Part shown: in pieces, positions 33,522 through 43,672 of the stretch | Numbering within the stretch: the stretch's first letter is position 1 | How the letters are laid out: every line of letters starts with the position of its first letter | Origin: Luminiphilus syltensis NOR5-1B | GTDB lineage: Bacteria > Pseudomonadota > Gammaproteobacteria > Pseudomonadales > Halieaceae | NCBI RefSeq assembly: GCF_000158175.1 | Contig: NZ_DS999411.1 | Span: forward strand, 2,574,714 to 2,638,713 | DNA: 64,000 bases | Direction: 5' to 3' | The notes under the pieces: generated by a model | What the model was told of the DNA's origin: nothing | Database searches by the model: none | Seen by the model: only the letters and a program-made list of their open reading frames with translations | Translations under genes and position numbers: made by a program

Positions 33522-36287
33522 TTATCGTAATTGCTCGATTCGTTTTCTTTGCGCGGTCAGTGATTCCAGAGCCTCCCTGGCTGAGTCCAGTTTGGCTCGC
33601 TCCTTGTCAACGACCTGAGCCGGTGCTTTATCCACAAAGCTGCCGTTGGCCAGCTTTTTTTCAATTCGCTCAGCCTCTGAACGCTGTCGGGCTAATTCCT
33701 TGTCGATGCGGCCCAATTCCAAATCCAGATCAATAACCCCCTCCATTGGCACCAGTACTTCCAATGCGCCGCACAGGGCAGATAGCGCAGGCGGAGGGTC
33801 ATCGGTCGCGGAGAGCAACTTGACTGATGTGACCTTGGCGAGTTTCTTTAGCAGCGGCAAATGACGATCGAGGCGAATCTGGTCTTCGTTGTCGCCATTG
33901 CGGATGACGACATCGAGTTCCTTACCAGGCGCGAGATTGGCTTCAGCCCGGATGGTGCGAAGGGCGCCGATCAGTCCTTTGAGCCATCCAATTTCAGTCT
34001 CGGCATCAGGCTCGATCTGAGCGTCGTTGACCGCGGGCCACGGTTGAAGCATCACCGTTTCCCCATCGATCCCAGCGAGGGGTGCAACACTTTGCCAGAT
34101 CTCCTCCGTGATAAAAGGCATTAATGGATGCAGTAGGCGAAGTATCGTCTCGAGGACCTGAACGAGGGTTTGGCGGGTTCCCGCGAGAATCGCCGGGTCA
34201 CTATTGTCATCCCACAACACCGGTTTCGAAAGCTCCAGATACCAATCGCAGTATTCATTCCAGATGAAATCGTAAAGTACCTGCGAGGCTCGATCTAATC
34301 GATATTGCGTGATCGCCCGATCAAACTCTGTCGTGGTCTGTTGCAGGCGGCTGAGGATCCATCGGTCGGCGAGGGTCAGCTCGATGGCAACATTGGGATC
34401 AGAGCGATGACCCTCACAATTCATCAGTACATAGCGCGCGGCATTCCACAGCTTGTTGCAGAAGTTACGGAAACCCTCCATCCGCCCAATATCAAACCGG
34501 ATATCCCGACCCGTACTCGCCAGGGAGTAAAAGGTAAAGCGCAGGGCATCGGTGCCGTAGCCCGTTATGCCGTCAGGGAAGTGTCGTCGGGTCTGCTTTT
34601 CTATTTTCCGAGCCAGCTGGGGCTGCATCATAGAGCTGGTGCGCTTGGCAATTAGGTCGTCGAGTGAGATGCCATCGATCAAATCAATGGGGTCGATCAC
34701 ATTGCCCTTCGACTTGGACATCTTTTGCCCATCGCCATCGCGAACCAGACCGTGAACGTACACGGCTTTAAACGGCGCTTCACCCAGGAAATGCAGGGAC
34801 ATCATGATCATCCGTGCTACCCAGAAAAAGATGATATCGAAGCCAGTTACCAGAACAGAGGTCGGATGGAAACGACTCAGCTCTGCGTGTTGTTCGGGCC
34901 AGCCCAGTGTCGAAAAGGTCCACAGTGCTGATGAAAACCAGGTATCCAGCACATCCTCGTCCTGATGCAGGCCAACCGTTGGCGAAAGACTGTATTGCTC
35001 GCGGACTGCAGGTTCATCTTCACCGACATAAACATTGCCCGCGTCGTCGTACCAGGCTGGAATTCTGTGGCCCCACCACAGCTGTCGAGAAATACACCAG
35101 TCCTGTATATCGCGCATCCAGGCAAAGTAGGTGTTCTCCCACTGCTTCGGTACGAATTCGATATCTCCGGATTCGACAGCGGCAATGGCGGGTCCCGCCA
35201 TTTTTTTGGCATCGACGTACCACTGAGGCGTGAGGTAAGGCTCTATGACCACGCCTGAGCGGTCCCCCCGAGGCACCTTAAGCGTGTGATCATCGACTTT
35301 TTCCAAAAGTCCCCGGGCGTCGAACTCGGAAATGATTTTCTCTCGGGCTTCGAAACGATCGAGCCCGCGATAGGGTGCCGGCGCTTCATGATTGATCGCC
35401 GCATCCGGTGTAAACACGTTAATCATCGGCAGATTGTGCCGTTGACCGACCGCGTAGTCGTTGAAATCATGCGCGGGTGTTATTTTCACGCACCCGGAGC
35501 CGAACTCCGGATCGACATATTCGTCGGCGATAATCGGTATTTCCCGATTCACGATGGGCAGGGTGACCGTCTTTCCCAAAAGGTGCTGGTAACGGGAATC
35601 TTCGGGACTGACCGCGACCGCCGCGTCGCCAAGCATGGTCTCGGGTCGAGTGGTGGCGACAACCACATGTCCGCTGCCATCGCTCAAGGGGTAGCGGAAG
35701 TGCCACAGAAACCCTTTCTCTTCTTCCTGGACCACTTCAAGATCTGAGATGGCGGTATGGAATTTGGGGTCCCAGTTGACCAGGCGTTGCCCGCGATAGA
35801 TCAACCCCTCTTCATAAAGGTCGATGAACACCTTTTGGACGGCCCTGGAAAGACCGGGGTCCATCGTAAAACGCTCGCGGCTCCAGTCGGTGGATGCACC
35901 GAGTCGGCGTAACTGGCGGGTGATGTTGCCGCCCGATTCGGCTTTCCATTCCCATACCTTCTCGACAAAAGCGTCACGGCCGAGCGCTACCCGCGAAGTG
36001 CCTTGATCCTGGAGCTGTCGTTCCACAACCATTTGGGTCGCGATACCGGCGTGATCGGTACCCACCTGCCACAAGGTATCCTGACCGCGCATTCGGTGAT
36101 AACGCACCAAAGCGTCCATAATCGCCTGCTGGAAGCCATGCCCCATGTGCAAACTACCGGTGACATTGGGCGGTGGTATGGCAATGCTGAAGTAGCCATC
36201 GCCCCCTCGCGGTGCGAAGTAACCCTTTGCTTCCCACTCTTTGTACCAGCGCGTCTCGATGTCACCGGGTGAAAATGTTTTTTCCAT
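33522..36287 (-). CDS. valS: Valyl-tRNA synthetase
   Basis: Class I aminoacyl-tRNA synthetase that charges tRNA-Val and edits misactivated threonine. The 921 residues fit bacterial ValRS. The ATP-site motifs are [15 protein letters not shown] (HIGH type, around 36-50) and [10 protein letters not shown] (KMSKS). The editing domain is seen in [15 protein letters not shown]. The C-terminal coiled-coil arm is rich in Lys/Glu/Arg, as in [20 protein letters not shown]. It follows pepA and holC on one strand, an order shared with many gammaproteobacteria. holC ends 24 bases before its ATG. Confidence 0.98.
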   Translation of the reverse strand: MEKTFSPGDIETRWYKEWEAKGYFAPRGGDGYFSIAIPPPNVTGSLHMGHGFQQAIMDALVRYHRMRGQDTLWQVGTDHAGIATQMVVERQLQDQGTSRVALGRDAFVEKVWEWKAESGGNITRQLRRLGASTDWSRERFTMDPGLSRAVQKVFIDLYEEGLIYRGQRLVNWDPKFHTAISDLEVVQEEEKGFLWHFRYPLSDGSGHVVVATTRPETMLGDAAVAVSPEDSRYQHLLGKTVTLPIVNREIPIIADEYVDPEFGSGCVKITPAHDFNDYAVGQRHNLPMINVFTPDAAINHEAPAPYRGLDRFEAREKIISEFDARGLLEKVDDHTLKVPRGDRSGVVIEPYLTPQWYVDAKKMAGPAIAAVESGDIEFVPKQWENTYFAWMRDIQDWCISRQLWWGHRIPAWYDDAGNVYVGEDEPAVREQYSLSPTVGLHQDEDVLDTWFSSALWTFSTLGWPEQHAELSRFHPTSVLVTGFDIIFFWVARMIMMSLHFLGEAPFKAVYVHGLVRDGDGQKMSKSKGNVIDPIDLIDGISLDDLIAKRTSSMMQPQLARKIEKQTRRHFPDGITGYGTDALRFTFYSLASTGRDIRFDIGRMEGFRNFCNKLWNAARYVLMNCEGHRSDPNVAIELTLADRWILSRLQQTTTEFDRAITQYRLDRASQVLYDFIWNEYCDWYLELSKPVLWDDNSDPAILAGTRQTLVQVLETILRLLHPLMPFITEEIWQSVAPLAGIDGETVMLQPWPAVNDAQIEPDAETEIGWLKGLIGALRTIRAEANLAPGKELDVVIRNGDNEDQIRLDRHLPLLKKLAKVTSVKLLSATDDPPPALSALCGALEVLVPMEGVIDLDLELGRIDKELARQRSEAERIEKKLANGSFVDKAPAQVVDKERAKLDSAREALESLTAQRKRIEQLR

Positions 36288-36311
36288 CTGTAGTCTCAGA
36301 AATGTCGGGGT

Positions 36312-36731
36312 TTAGAGATCATGCTTTTTAAGCGGATAACCGCGATCTCGATAAAAGCGCCAGGCGTCTCGCAGGGCGGCCAGAGCCGACGGGTCCTGAC
36401 TGACCACCTCGGCCACGCGCTGGAATCTGGAAAACCACGGGGGGGCGGTTAGCGCGAGGTTGATAAGCACGTCGTCATGATTATCCGGTTCCTGCCCCCA
36501 GGTGATCGTGACATCTTCGGGAGTCGTTGATGACATGAGGGCATGAGGAACAAAGCTCACAGCTTTTTGCGACCACAGGAGGTCGTCAATCGTCTTGGCG
36601 TTGGACTCGGTGTCGGCATTGATGAGTACACGGTGACCCCGGTGATAGGCCTTCTCGGCCAACCTCACGGCCACACTGAGACGTGATTCCGGCTGCCTCG
36701 ACGTTGTGACATAGAAATCCACCCGGGTCAC
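36312..36731 (-). CDS. holC: DNA polymerase III subunit chi
   Basis: Chi links the clamp loader, through psi, to single-stranded-DNA-binding protein at the replication fork. The 139 residues match the family. Typical stretches are VDFYVTTS at the start, RGHRVLINADTES, WSQKAVSFVPHAL and LINLALTAPPWFSRFQRVAEVV. The start is GTG, ten bases after the pepA stop. It lies in the conserved pepA-holC-valS order. Confidence 0.95.
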   Translation of the reverse strand: MTRVDFYVTTSRQPESRLSVAVRLAEKAYHRGHRVLINADTESNAKTIDDLLWSQKAVSFVPHALMSSTTPEDVTITWGQEPDNHDDVLINLALTAPPWFSRFQRVAEVVSQDPSALAALRDAWRFYRDRGYPLKKHDL

Positions 36732-36740
36732 GTCGGGATC

Positions 36741-38237
36741 CTACTTTCCGGCGCGCTTACGCAGGTATTCCACAAGCAGGGGGACTGGCCTTCCTGTTGC
36801 TCCTTTGGGCGCACTTCTGAACGCGGTACCCGCGACATCCAGGTGTGCCCACCGATAATCTTTGGTAAACCGCGCCAGAAAGCAGGCTGCCGTGATACTT
36901 CCGGCACCGGGCCCACTACCGATGTTGGCAATATCGGCAAATTTACTCTCAAGTTGTTTGTCGTAATCGCTCCAAATGGGCAACTGCCAGGCGCGATCAT
37001 GGCACTGTTGGCCCGCCTGAACCAAGGTGGCGGCCAGTTCGTCGTCATTGGCGAATACACCCGAGGCGACATTGCCCAGGGACACAATGATAGCGCCGGT
37101 CAATGTCGCGATATCGACAACCTCTGCAGGGTTATAGCGGCCGACGTACGTCAGCGCATCACATAAAACCAGGCGACCTTCGGCATCGGTATTTAAAACT
37201 TCGATCGTCTGGCCAGACATGCTGGTTACCACGTCACCGGGTTTAGTGGCCCGCCCGCTGGGCATATTTTCAGCAGCGGCAACAACGCCGACGACATTGA
37301 TAGGCAGTTCCATATCGGCAATCGCCTGCAGTGTGCCAAATACGGATCCGGCGCCGCCCATATCGAATTTCATTTCGTCCATTTTCGGACCGGGCTTGAG
37401 CGATATACCACCGGTATCGAAGGTGATTCCCTTACCAACCAGCGCGTAGGGTCGAGTTTTCGCCCCAGCCCCCTTATATTCCATGATAATGAGCTGAGAA
37501 GGCTCATCGCTGCCATGGCCTACCGACAGTAGTGATCCCATACCCAGCGATTTCATTTTCTTTTCGTCAAGCACCGTGGCCTTAATCGTCGTGTATCGCC
37601 GTGCCAGTTTTCTGGCCTGACTACTCAGGTAGCGAGGGGTACAGATGTTGCCCGGAAGGTTGACCAGTTCGCGGGCCAGATTGGCGCCATTGGCTATTGA
37701 CTGCCCGATCTCCAGATGGAGCCTGGCACGCGCAACCGTAAGTTCATCACCTATATCAACCGTCACCTTCTTGAGACTGGGCTTCGGCTTTTTTTCGCTC
37801 AATGTTTCATCGTAGTGGTAGGCCGTCATTGCCAGTTCACGGGAAAACCACTCGAGTACACGCGGCAGGGTTTCACCATCGATCTTCAGGTCGGCGAGAT
37901 GGACAAGTGCATCTTTTGCTTTGCCCTTCAGCAGGGCATTCGCAGCGGCGGAGAGCATCTGGCGGTGACCGGAGGCGGCAAAGTCCGAACTTTTTCCTGC
38001 GCCAACGAGGACAATTCGCTGAACGGGGCCATCGCCCGTAAGCCAGGCCGTGGTTCCCGTTTTACCGGTAAAATCACCGAGCTCGAGAGCTTTTCCGATC
38101 AGGTCGGAGATGGCTTCCCCCAGCCCATTGAAACCCTTAGGGGCCTTACTGTCGCTGAAAACAGGCACTACTAGGCATTGGGTCTTGGCGGGGGTGGAGC
38201 TGGAGAATTTACGGGCAGTGAGTGCGAATTGGCTCAT
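36741..38237 (-). CDS. pepA: Leucyl aminopeptidase (PepA)
   Basis: M17 family di-zinc/manganese aminopeptidase, acting in peptide turnover; in E. coli PepA is also a DNA-binding factor in Xer recombination and carAB control. The 498 residues fit. The signature NTDAEGRLVL and metal-site segments VGKGITFDTGGISLKPG and FDMGGAGSV are present. The N-terminal macrodomain-like region covers the first ~165 residues. It is divergent from lptF with a 119-bp spacer to the chosen lptF start, the usual arrangement in gammaproteobacteria. Conserved pepA-holC-valS order follows. Confidence 0.97.
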   Translation of the reverse strand: MSQFALTARKFSSSTPAKTQCLVVPVFSDSKAPKGFNGLGEAISDLIGKALELGDFTGKTGTTAWLTGDGPVQRIVLVGAGKSSDFAASGHRQMLSAAANALLKGKAKDALVHLADLKIDGETLPRVLEWFSRELAMTAYHYDETLSEKKPKPSLKKVTVDIGDELTVARARLHLEIGQSIANGANLARELVNLPGNICTPRYLSSQARKLARRYTTIKATVLDEKKMKSLGMGSLLSVGHGSDEPSQLIIMEYKGAGAKTRPYALVGKGITFDTGGISLKPGPKMDEMKFDMGGAGSVFGTLQAIADMELPINVVGVVAAAENMPSGRATKPGDVVTSMSGQTIEVLNTDAEGRLVLCDALTYVGRYNPAEVVDIATLTGAIIVSLGNVASGVFANDDELAATLVQAGQQCHDRAWQLPIWSDYDKQLESKFADIANIGSGPGAGSITAACFLARFTKDYRWAHLDVAGTAFRSAPKGATGRPVPLLVEYLRKRAGK

Positions 38238-38356
38238 TTGAGGATTCTCAATATCAAAATAGGGTAGGAGGCGTAGTGTATGATGGTCTGGCGCGCAACA
38301 AAACAGTCGAGACGCCCAAGCGCCATATTAAATCAATGGTCCCGGAGCTCCCAGTC

Positions 38357-39445
38357 ATGCGGACTTTAAAATATTTAACAGGCGACATTCTGGCCCATGC
38401 GCTGGCGGTGAGCGTTGTGCTCTTTCTCGTTGTGTTCAGTGGCCGTTTCATCCGCTATCTGGCGGAAGCCGCGGTGGGCGCTATCACCAGCGATATTCTG
38501 CTGCCGGTGATGCTGTTCAAGCTACCGAGTTTTTTCGAGCTAATCCTGCCGCTGGGTCTGTTTATTGGCATTCTTCTTTCGCTGGGTCGATTGTATGCCG
38601 ATAGCGAACTGGTAGTGCTTAAGGCCTGCGGTGTCGGCCCTGGTAAATTAGCGACTTACCTGCTACTGCCGGCACTCGCCTTTTCATTGGTTGTCGGGTT
38701 TTTATCCTTGTACCTCGCACCGGAAGGGTCAGCTCGGGCGCAGGCGATGCTCGACAATCCCCGTTCTGCCGAGGGTCTGCAGCAGTTGTCGGAAGGCCGT
38801 TTTAAAAAGCAGCGTAGCGGGAACTTCGTCAGTTACGCCGAAACCATCAGTGATGACGGTGTTATGCACAATATCTTCGTAGTAGAGAAGTCGGAGGCGG
38901 GTACTGCCCGGACTCGCGTCACCTATGCGGATGCCGGGGAAGTGGTGGTTGACCCGGAGAATGGGCGTCGTTATCTCGAACTCCGCGACGGCGCGCGCTA
39001 CGAGGGTGTTCCGGGGCAGGCTGACTACACCGTGACCAAATTCAAGCGTTACGGTGAATTGATACCCGAGCGAGAAGGGGGCATCCGCGACAACCTCAAG
39101 ACCGATGCTATTTCCACGCGGTTATTGCTCAGTGATTTCTCGCCGAGTGCACAAGCCGCATTGTATTGGCGCTTTTCCCTACCTGTGCTGGTTCCGGTGA
39201 TCAGCTTGATCGCACTCCCGCTGAGTCGGACGGATGCCCGTCGGGGTCGTTACGCCAAGCTGGCCCCGGCGTTGTTGGTGTTTCTCGCTTACTTTATTGG
39301 GCTGACCCAAGCCCGAACCGCGGTAGAGTCCGGTGATAGCGGCTGGTGGTTCGTCGGTGTGCATCTGATATTCACGCTGCTTGCCGTAGTGCTGACGTTT
39401 TGGGAGCAGTTATCGAAGCAGCTGAGGTCAAGCCTTCGTGGGTAA
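38357..39445 (+). CDS. lptF: LPS export ABC transporter permease LptF
   Basis: LptF with LptG forms the inner-membrane permease of the LptB2FG complex that extracts lipopolysaccharide for delivery to LptC. The ~362 residues contain six spans: three N-terminal (including LAVSVVLFLVVFSGRFIRYL), a central periplasmic beta-jellyroll (~120-270), and three C-terminal. Cytoplasmic coupling segment LGRLYADSELVVLKACG is typical. ATG 38357 starts just before the first span and has GGAG about ten bases before it; the open frame extends into the pepA start region but that part has no support. Overlaps lptG by eight bases. Confidence 0.95.
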   Translation: MRTLKYLTGDILAHALAVSVVLFLVVFSGRFIRYLAEAAVGAITSDILLPVMLFKLPSFFELILPLGLFIGILLSLGRLYADSELVVLKACGVGPGKLATYLLLPALAFSLVVGFLSLYLAPEGSARAQAMLDNPRSAEGLQQLSEGRFKKQRSGNFVSYAETISDDGVMHNIFVVEKSEAGTARTRVTYADAGEVVVDPENGRRYLELRDGARYEGVPGQADYTVTKFKRYGELIPEREGGIRDNLKTDAISTRLLLSDFSPSAQAALYWRFSLPVLVPVISLIALPLSRTDARRGRYAKLAPALLVFLAYFIGLTQARTAVESGDSGWWFVGVHLIFTLLAVVLTFWEQLSKQLRSSLRG

Positions 39446-40499
39446 AATCGATCGATATATAGGCCGTGCGATCCTGGGTGGCACTTTCGCTGTTCTCGGC
39501 GTGCTGGTGGGATTGGATGCGCTGAGTACGATTGTCGATGAGGCAGAGGATCTGTCAGACCGCTATGGGTTCATTGACATGATGAGCTATGTGGGGCTGA
39601 CCTTGCCTCGCCGAATTCATGAATTCATGCCCTTTGCGGCACTCATTGGTGCCCTGGTTGGCTTGGGACGGCTCGCGGGTTCCAGCGAACTGGTTGTTGT
39701 ACGTTCAGCGGGCGTCTCGATAGGGCAGTTGGCGATTTCAGTAATGAAGCCGGCATTGCTTGCCGCGGTGGTCGGATTTGTCGTTGGCGATTTTATCGCC
39801 CCTTCCTCGGAGCAATTAGCGATTACCCAGCGTGCACTGGCGCAGCGATCTGAGTCTACGGTCTCCGCGCGACACGGTAGCTGGAACCGTGATGGTGGCA
39901 CCTTTATCCACGTCAGCGCGGTTCAGCGCGGTGGCGTTGCTTATGGCTTATCCCTGTTCAGTTTCGATGAGGACAAGCACCTTGTACGTTCATTGAATGC
40001 GGAGCGGGGGACTTACCGGGGTGATCACTGGCTTCTTGAGGAGGTGGTACTGACACAGCTGGAGTCTGAAAAAACCACGGTTTCTCAGTATTTGACCTGG
40101 CGATGGAATACGCAAATTACCCCGGATCTCCTGGTGCTTGAAGTTGTCGAACCGGAGAGCCTACCGGTTTTCAAGCTGTGGCCATGGGCCAAGTTTCTGG
40201 AGCAGCAAGGCCTGACAGCCACCGATATTGAGTTGGCATTCTGGCGTAAGGTGACACAGCCACTGGCGATTGCGGGCCTGGTACTGGTGGCAATGTCGTT
40301 TATTTTTGGCCCGCTGCGCGAGGGCAGTATGGGCGCCAGAATCTTTGCGGGGGTCATTGTTGGCGTGATGTTTCGGATTAGCCAGGATTTCTTCGGCCCG
40401 GCGAGTGTGCTGTTTGGCCTGCCACCCGTGCTCGCGGCGATAACTCCCATTCTGTTTTGTTGGCTGGCCGGTATTTGGCTTTTGAATCGCCGAACCTAG
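39438..40499 (+). CDS. lptG: LPS export ABC transporter permease LptG
   Basis: Second permease of LptB2FG. The 353 residues show the LptG N-terminus MGKIDRYIGRAIL, three spans, a periplasmic jellyroll (~130-260) and three C-terminal spans. GLGRLAGSSELVVVRSAGVS is the coupling segment. The start is GTG inside the last codons of lptF, an eight-base overlap indicating coupled translation. Convergent with the RDD gene, with a one-base gap between stops. Confidence 0.95.
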   Translation: MGKIDRYIGRAILGGTFAVLGVLVGLDALSTIVDEAEDLSDRYGFIDMMSYVGLTLPRRIHEFMPFAALIGALVGLGRLAGSSELVVVRSAGVSIGQLAISVMKPALLAAVVGFVVGDFIAPSSEQLAITQRALAQRSESTVSARHGSWNRDGGTFIHVSAVQRGGVAYGLSLFSFDEDKHLVRSLNAERGTYRGDHWLLEEVVLTQLESEKTTVSQYLTWRWNTQITPDLLVLEVVEPESLPVFKLWPWAKFLEQQGLTATDIELAFWRKVTQPLAIAGLVLVAMSFIFGPLREGSMGARIFAGVIVGVMFRISQDFFGPASVLFGLPPVLAAITPILFCWLAGIWLLNRRT

Positions 40500-40500
40500 C

Positions 40501-41022
40501 TTATCCTTGCTTGGGAACCAGTATGAGCTCGGTTCCTGAGAGCACATCGTGACCATAGCGTTTGCGACGATCGAAAAAGCGCCAGCCATAAAGACCCGCG
40601 ATGGGTAAAAACGCCGCCAGGGCGCTGACCCGTGCATCCCACCACCCCCACTCATAACCTGCAAAACCGGGGAGGGTGAGCGCAACAGGAATCAGAATGC
40701 GGAAAACGCATTGCAGCCAGCTGACGCTGCCGCCTTCAAGGGGCTGTAAGCGGATTCTCCAGGCCTGCATGCCAAGGGTTTGTCCGCTTTTCCGCCAGAA
40801 GAGCCCGAAGAATAGAATGAGTATGACCGGCCAAGTGGATTGCACTGCCCAGGAGGGCAGTGAGATCACATCGGGTTCCTCCGCGCTACCCACGGTAAAC
40901 ACGAGTACGAACACGGCGGCCATGAAGAGTGGCAAAACGAGAAACATGTCATAGACCATTGCGGCAAAATGGCGTGCCAGGCTGGGCCGCTTGAAGATAT
41001 CGTCGGGCTGGTTTTCAGACAT
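40501..41022 (-). CDS. RDD family membrane protein
   Basis: A 173-residue inner-membrane protein with about four spans. RDD features are visible: the Arg and Asp residues in LARHFAAMVYDMFLVLPLF, and GQTLGMQAWRIRLQPLEGG in the cytoplasmic loop. RDD proteins have been linked to ion transport or osmotic tolerance in some cases, but the family function is unsettled. The 41049 gene lies upstream in the same direction with a 26-bp gap, so the two are probably one operon. Confidence 0.9.
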   Translation of the reverse strand: MSENQPDDIFKRPSLARHFAAMVYDMFLVLPLFMAAVFVLVFTVGSAEEPDVISLPSWAVQSTWPVILILFFGLFWRKSGQTLGMQAWRIRLQPLEGGSVSWLQCVFRILIPVALTLPGFAGYEWGWWDARVSALAAFLPIAGLYGWRFFDRRKRYGHDVLSGTELILVPKQG

Positions 41023-41048
41023 TGTGGGTTGGCTTTGCTATCCGACGT

Positions 41049-41591
41049 TCAAAACAACTTGCCCGCATCCTGATCGGAAAGCGGGGCCAACGACAAATGG
41101 CCGGTCTCGGGTTTTGCGGGCGCCACATCAGGCTTGATGGTTGGAATAATTTCTCCTGCTTCGGCGATGTCAAAGTTCGGCACTGAAATCGCAGGCGGTG
41201 GGGTGGACGTGGCTTGATCCATACGTGCACCCACTTCTGCCAGAGTAAAGCTGCCCGCCAAGTCGCTCGCCAGGTCTTTAGAAGGGGATTCGTCATGGAT
41301 TTCGGCGCTTGCGACTGCCGCCGACGCTTCCGGAACGACTGCTGCCGGTGGTGGAGCTTCGTTGCGGCGCTCAATGATTGCAACAGCGCCAATCTGGTCA
41401 AGGGCCTTTTGATAGCGAATCGCGGTTGCCTTATCGCAATCGGTCTTGATGCGGTACCGACCTCCATCAAATCGTTTGGCGGCCTCAAGTTCATCTATTT
41501 TGAAAAGACGCGCGAATTCCGTCTTGACCTGATTTTGATCGGCCCCGGATTTTATGCTGCCAGCAAAATAGACGTCGAACTTAATTTCCAA
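41049..41591 (-). CDS. Conserved protein of unknown function, paired with an RDD gene
   Basis: About 180 residues. The N-terminal ~70 residues form a compact alpha/beta domain (DVYFAGSIKSGAD, FARLFKIDELEAAKRFDGG, DCDKATAIRYQKALDQIGA) of a kind often seen at the N-terminus of gammaproteobacterial membrane or hypothetical proteins. The rest is a Pro/Ala-rich linker and tail. TTG 41591 is chosen because a near-perfect GGGGAGG sits five bases before it and the protein then begins right at the domain; an upstream ATG at 41627 has no SD. The neighbouring RDD gene suggests a shared membrane role. Function unknown. Confidence 0.68.
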   Translation of the reverse strand: MEIKFDVYFAGSIKSGADQNQVKTEFARLFKIDELEAAKRFDGGRYRIKTDCDKATAIRYQKALDQIGAVAIIERRNEAPPPAAVVPEASAAVASAEIHDESPSKDLASDLAGSFTLAEVGARMDQATSTPPPAISVPNFDIAEAGEIIPTIKPDVAPAKPETGHLSLAPLSDQDAGKLF

Positions 41592-41663
41592 TTCCGCCTC
41601 CCCTGCAGCTGACGCGCATTGCGTCATTGCTGCGCTAGGATTAAAAAATTGACCGCTTGGGCT

Positions 41664-41669
41664 TATAAT
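41664..41669 (+). promoter_or_regulatory. Consensus -10 upstream of bolA
   Basis: TATAAT lies 22 bases before the bolA ATG. The -35 at 17-base spacing (TTAAAA or similar) is weak. TTGACC occurs at 41650-41655 but only nine bases away, which does not fit sigma-70 spacing. Confidence 0.4.
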
Positions 41670-41691
41670 ACCCTTTTTTACGGGTGATGAG

Positions 41692-42006
41692 ATGCAGATT
41701 CAAGAGCAGATTGAGAGGTCCCTTTCTGAGGGGCTGTCGGTGTCAAGGCTGGATATTGTCAATGAGAGCTTCATGCACAACGTACCCGAAGGTTCCGAGT
41801 CGCACTTCAAGGTAACCGTGGTGAGCAAGGATTTCGAGGGCGTGCGCAAGGTAAAGCGTCACCAGCAGATCTACGCCTTGCTCGGTGATCTTATGGCGGG
41901 CCCCATCCACGCCCTGGCGCTGCATACCTATACCGCGGACGAATGGAGTGCGTTGGTTTCAGTCCCGGTGTCACCGGACTGCCTCGGTGGCAGGGCCAGT
42001 GAGTAG
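41692..42006 (+). CDS. bolA: BolA family protein
   Basis: A 104-residue BolA-type protein. The core pattern [22 protein letters not shown] followed by [20 protein letters not shown] matches BolA, including the conserved His residues used for [2Fe-2S] binding with monothiol glutaredoxins. E. coli BolA also influences morphology and stress responses. The C-terminal tail is longer than in minimal BolA proteins. A consensus -10 sits upstream. Its end overlaps the trhO start by eight bases. Divergent from the 41049 gene. Confidence 0.92.
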   Translation: MQIQEQIERSLSEGLSVSRLDIVNESFMHNVPEGSESHFKVTVVSKDFEGVRKVKRHQQIYALLGDLMAGPIHALALHTYTADEWSALVSVPVSPDCLGGRASE

Positions 42007-42973
42007 TTCCACTGACAATATCATCGTCGCGGCGCTGTATCGATTTGTTCGCCTGGACAATTACCGGTCCCTAAGACAGCCGTTGCTTGATGCCTGCATG
42101 GAGCAAGGCGTGAAGGGAACGCTGTTACTGGCTGCGGAAGGTATTAATGGGACCATCGCGGGAAGTCGCGATGGGATCGACGAGGTGCTTGCCTACCTGG
42201 CGCAGGACGAACGGCTCGCGGATCTTGAGTGGAAGGAGTCAGTGCACAGCAAAATCCCCTTTCTGCGCATGAAGGTCAAGCTAAAGCGGGAGATCGTGAC
42301 GATGGGCGTCCCTGATATCGACCCGACTCGCGTGGTCGGTACTTATGCCGACCCCGCCCATTGGGATGAGCTACTCAAGGACCCCGAGTGTGTCGTCATC
42401 GATACGCGAAACGATTACGAAGTGGAGATAGGCACTTTCAAGGGCGCCATCAATCCCGGCACCGTTAATTTTCGGGAGTTTCCCGCCTGGGCGGCCCAAC
42501 ATCTCGATCCCGCCAAGCACAAGAAAATTGCCATGTTCTGCACTGGAGGTATTCGCTGCGAGAAGGCGACTGCCCATATGGTTGAGCAGGGTTTCGAGGA
42601 GGTCTATCACCTCCGTGGCGGTATCTTGAAATACCTCGAGGAAACTCCTCCTGAGCAATCGCTTTGGGAGGGGGAGTGCTTTGTGTTCGATAATCGTGTG
42701 GCAGTGAATCATCACCTCGAAAGGGGAAGTTACGACCAGTGCTATGCCTGTCGTCACCCGATTACCAAATCAGACCAGCAGTCACCGGATTTTGTAAAAG
42801 GGGTTTCCTGTCCGCGTTGTGTGGATGCGCACACGCCGGATCAGACCGCACGTTTTGCTGAGCGCCAGAAGCAGGTCGATCTTGCCAACGCTCGAGGCGA
42901 AGCTCATATTGGCGCTGCTCCACCTGAGCGTCAGGAATGCTCCCGGGATACATGGTCAGAACGCGCGGGGTAG
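41999..42973 (+). CDS. trhO: tRNA uridine(34) hydroxylase, rhodanese family
   Basis: TrhO (YceA) performs oxygen-dependent hydroxylation of uridine 34 in tRNA, the first step towards 5-(carboxy)methoxyuridine. The 324-residue product has the N-terminal acylphosphatase-like region ([25 protein letters not shown]), the rhodanese domain with catalytic Cys181 in [11 protein letters not shown], and C-terminal cysteines CYACRHP and CPRC. GTG 41999 is inferred from its match to the family N-terminus, the preceding GGTGG and its overlap with bolA; earlier in-frame codons lie inside bolA. Convergent with the protease gene, with an 18-base overlap. Confidence 0.94.
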   Translation: MSSSTDNIIVAALYRFVRLDNYRSLRQPLLDACMEQGVKGTLLLAAEGINGTIAGSRDGIDEVLAYLAQDERLADLEWKESVHSKIPFLRMKVKLKREIVTMGVPDIDPTRVVGTYADPAHWDELLKDPECVVIDTRNDYEVEIGTFKGAINPGTVNFREFPAWAAQHLDPAKHKKIAMFCTGGIRCEKATAHMVEQGFEEVYHLRGGILKYLEETPPEQSLWEGECFVFDNRVAVNHHLERGSYDQCYACRHPITKSDQQSPDFVKGVSCPRCVDAHTPDQTARFAERQKQVDLANARGEAHIGAAPPERQECSRDTWSERAG

Positions 42974-43672
42974 CTGTCGGTAGAAGCCCTGAGTGTGCAG
43001 AAAAATGCTGACCTTGCGATTGTCACCGCGAGACACAATTCCGCTGAGCGCGTAGCGGCCGTTATCAAGGCGACGTAATACGGGACCTCCAGATGCACCT
43101 TTGAACGCGACACAGTTGGTCGTCAGGTTAAACGAATCACGTTCCTCGATGTGACACTTCGGATCGTAAGTCAGTGTTTCGCCCCCATCGCCAAAGTAGT
43201 CACTATTAAATCCCGCCATCAAAACCGCCTGGCCAGTTTCAGGTAAAGCCGCGGTATCCAATGGCAGCACCACAAGTTGCCTGTCGTCAAACCGGGAGGT
43301 CGTGAATTCGAGCACTGCCCAATCGGCATCGATCGATTGGCCCGTTTTCAATAGCCGGGCTTCTCGTCTCGAATCATCGCTCATTGTGATAATCGGGGGA
43401 CGACTCAAATCGCGTATTCCATCAAAACAATGCCAGGCTGAAACAATCAGCAGCCGATGGCGAACCCGTATTAATGAGCCGGTGCAGTTTTCGGTATTGT
43501 GCTGGCGATAACCATTGACGAGTTTTGTCAACGGAACAGTGACTCTTACCACGGCTTGCTGCCAACCCTCTGGAGATGAGTCAACGCGCTGCCGGCGATC
43601 CGGGTCAGCCGTGCAGGGATAGGCCAATAGAGCACACAGGGTGATGGCCCAGAAGAAGCATCGACTCCCCAT
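42956..43672 (-). CDS. Exported trypsin-like serine protease
   Basis: A ~238-residue S1-fold protease with a signal peptide ([18 protein letters not shown]). The catalytic triad is present: His in [10 protein letters not shown], Asp in DADWAVLEF and Ser in [10 protein letters not shown]. Cysteine pairs suggest disulfides in the periplasm or outside the cell. The start at ATG 43672 is set by the signal peptide; no SD is evident, and the frame is open for 64 further codons upstream. A sigma-70-like promoter lies about 80 bases before it. Substrate unknown. The 3' end overlaps trhO by 18 bases on the opposite strand. Confidence 0.85.
   Translation of the reverse strand: MGSRCFFWAITLCALLAYPCTADPDRRQRVDSSPEGWQQAVVRVTVPLTKLVNGYRQHNTENCTGSLIRVRHRLLIVSAWHCFDGIRDLSRPPIITMSDDSRREARLLKTGQSIDADWAVLEFTTSRFDDRQLVVLPLDTAALPETGQAVLMAGFNSDYFGDGGETLTYDPKCHIEERDSFNLTTNCVAFKGASGGPVLRRLDNGRYALSGIVSRGDNRKVSIFLHTQGFYRQLPRAF

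Noticed and set aside
38222-38356. N-terminal extension of LptF
   Set aside because: It overlaps the pepA start on the other strand, while ATG 38357 begins right at the first membrane segment.
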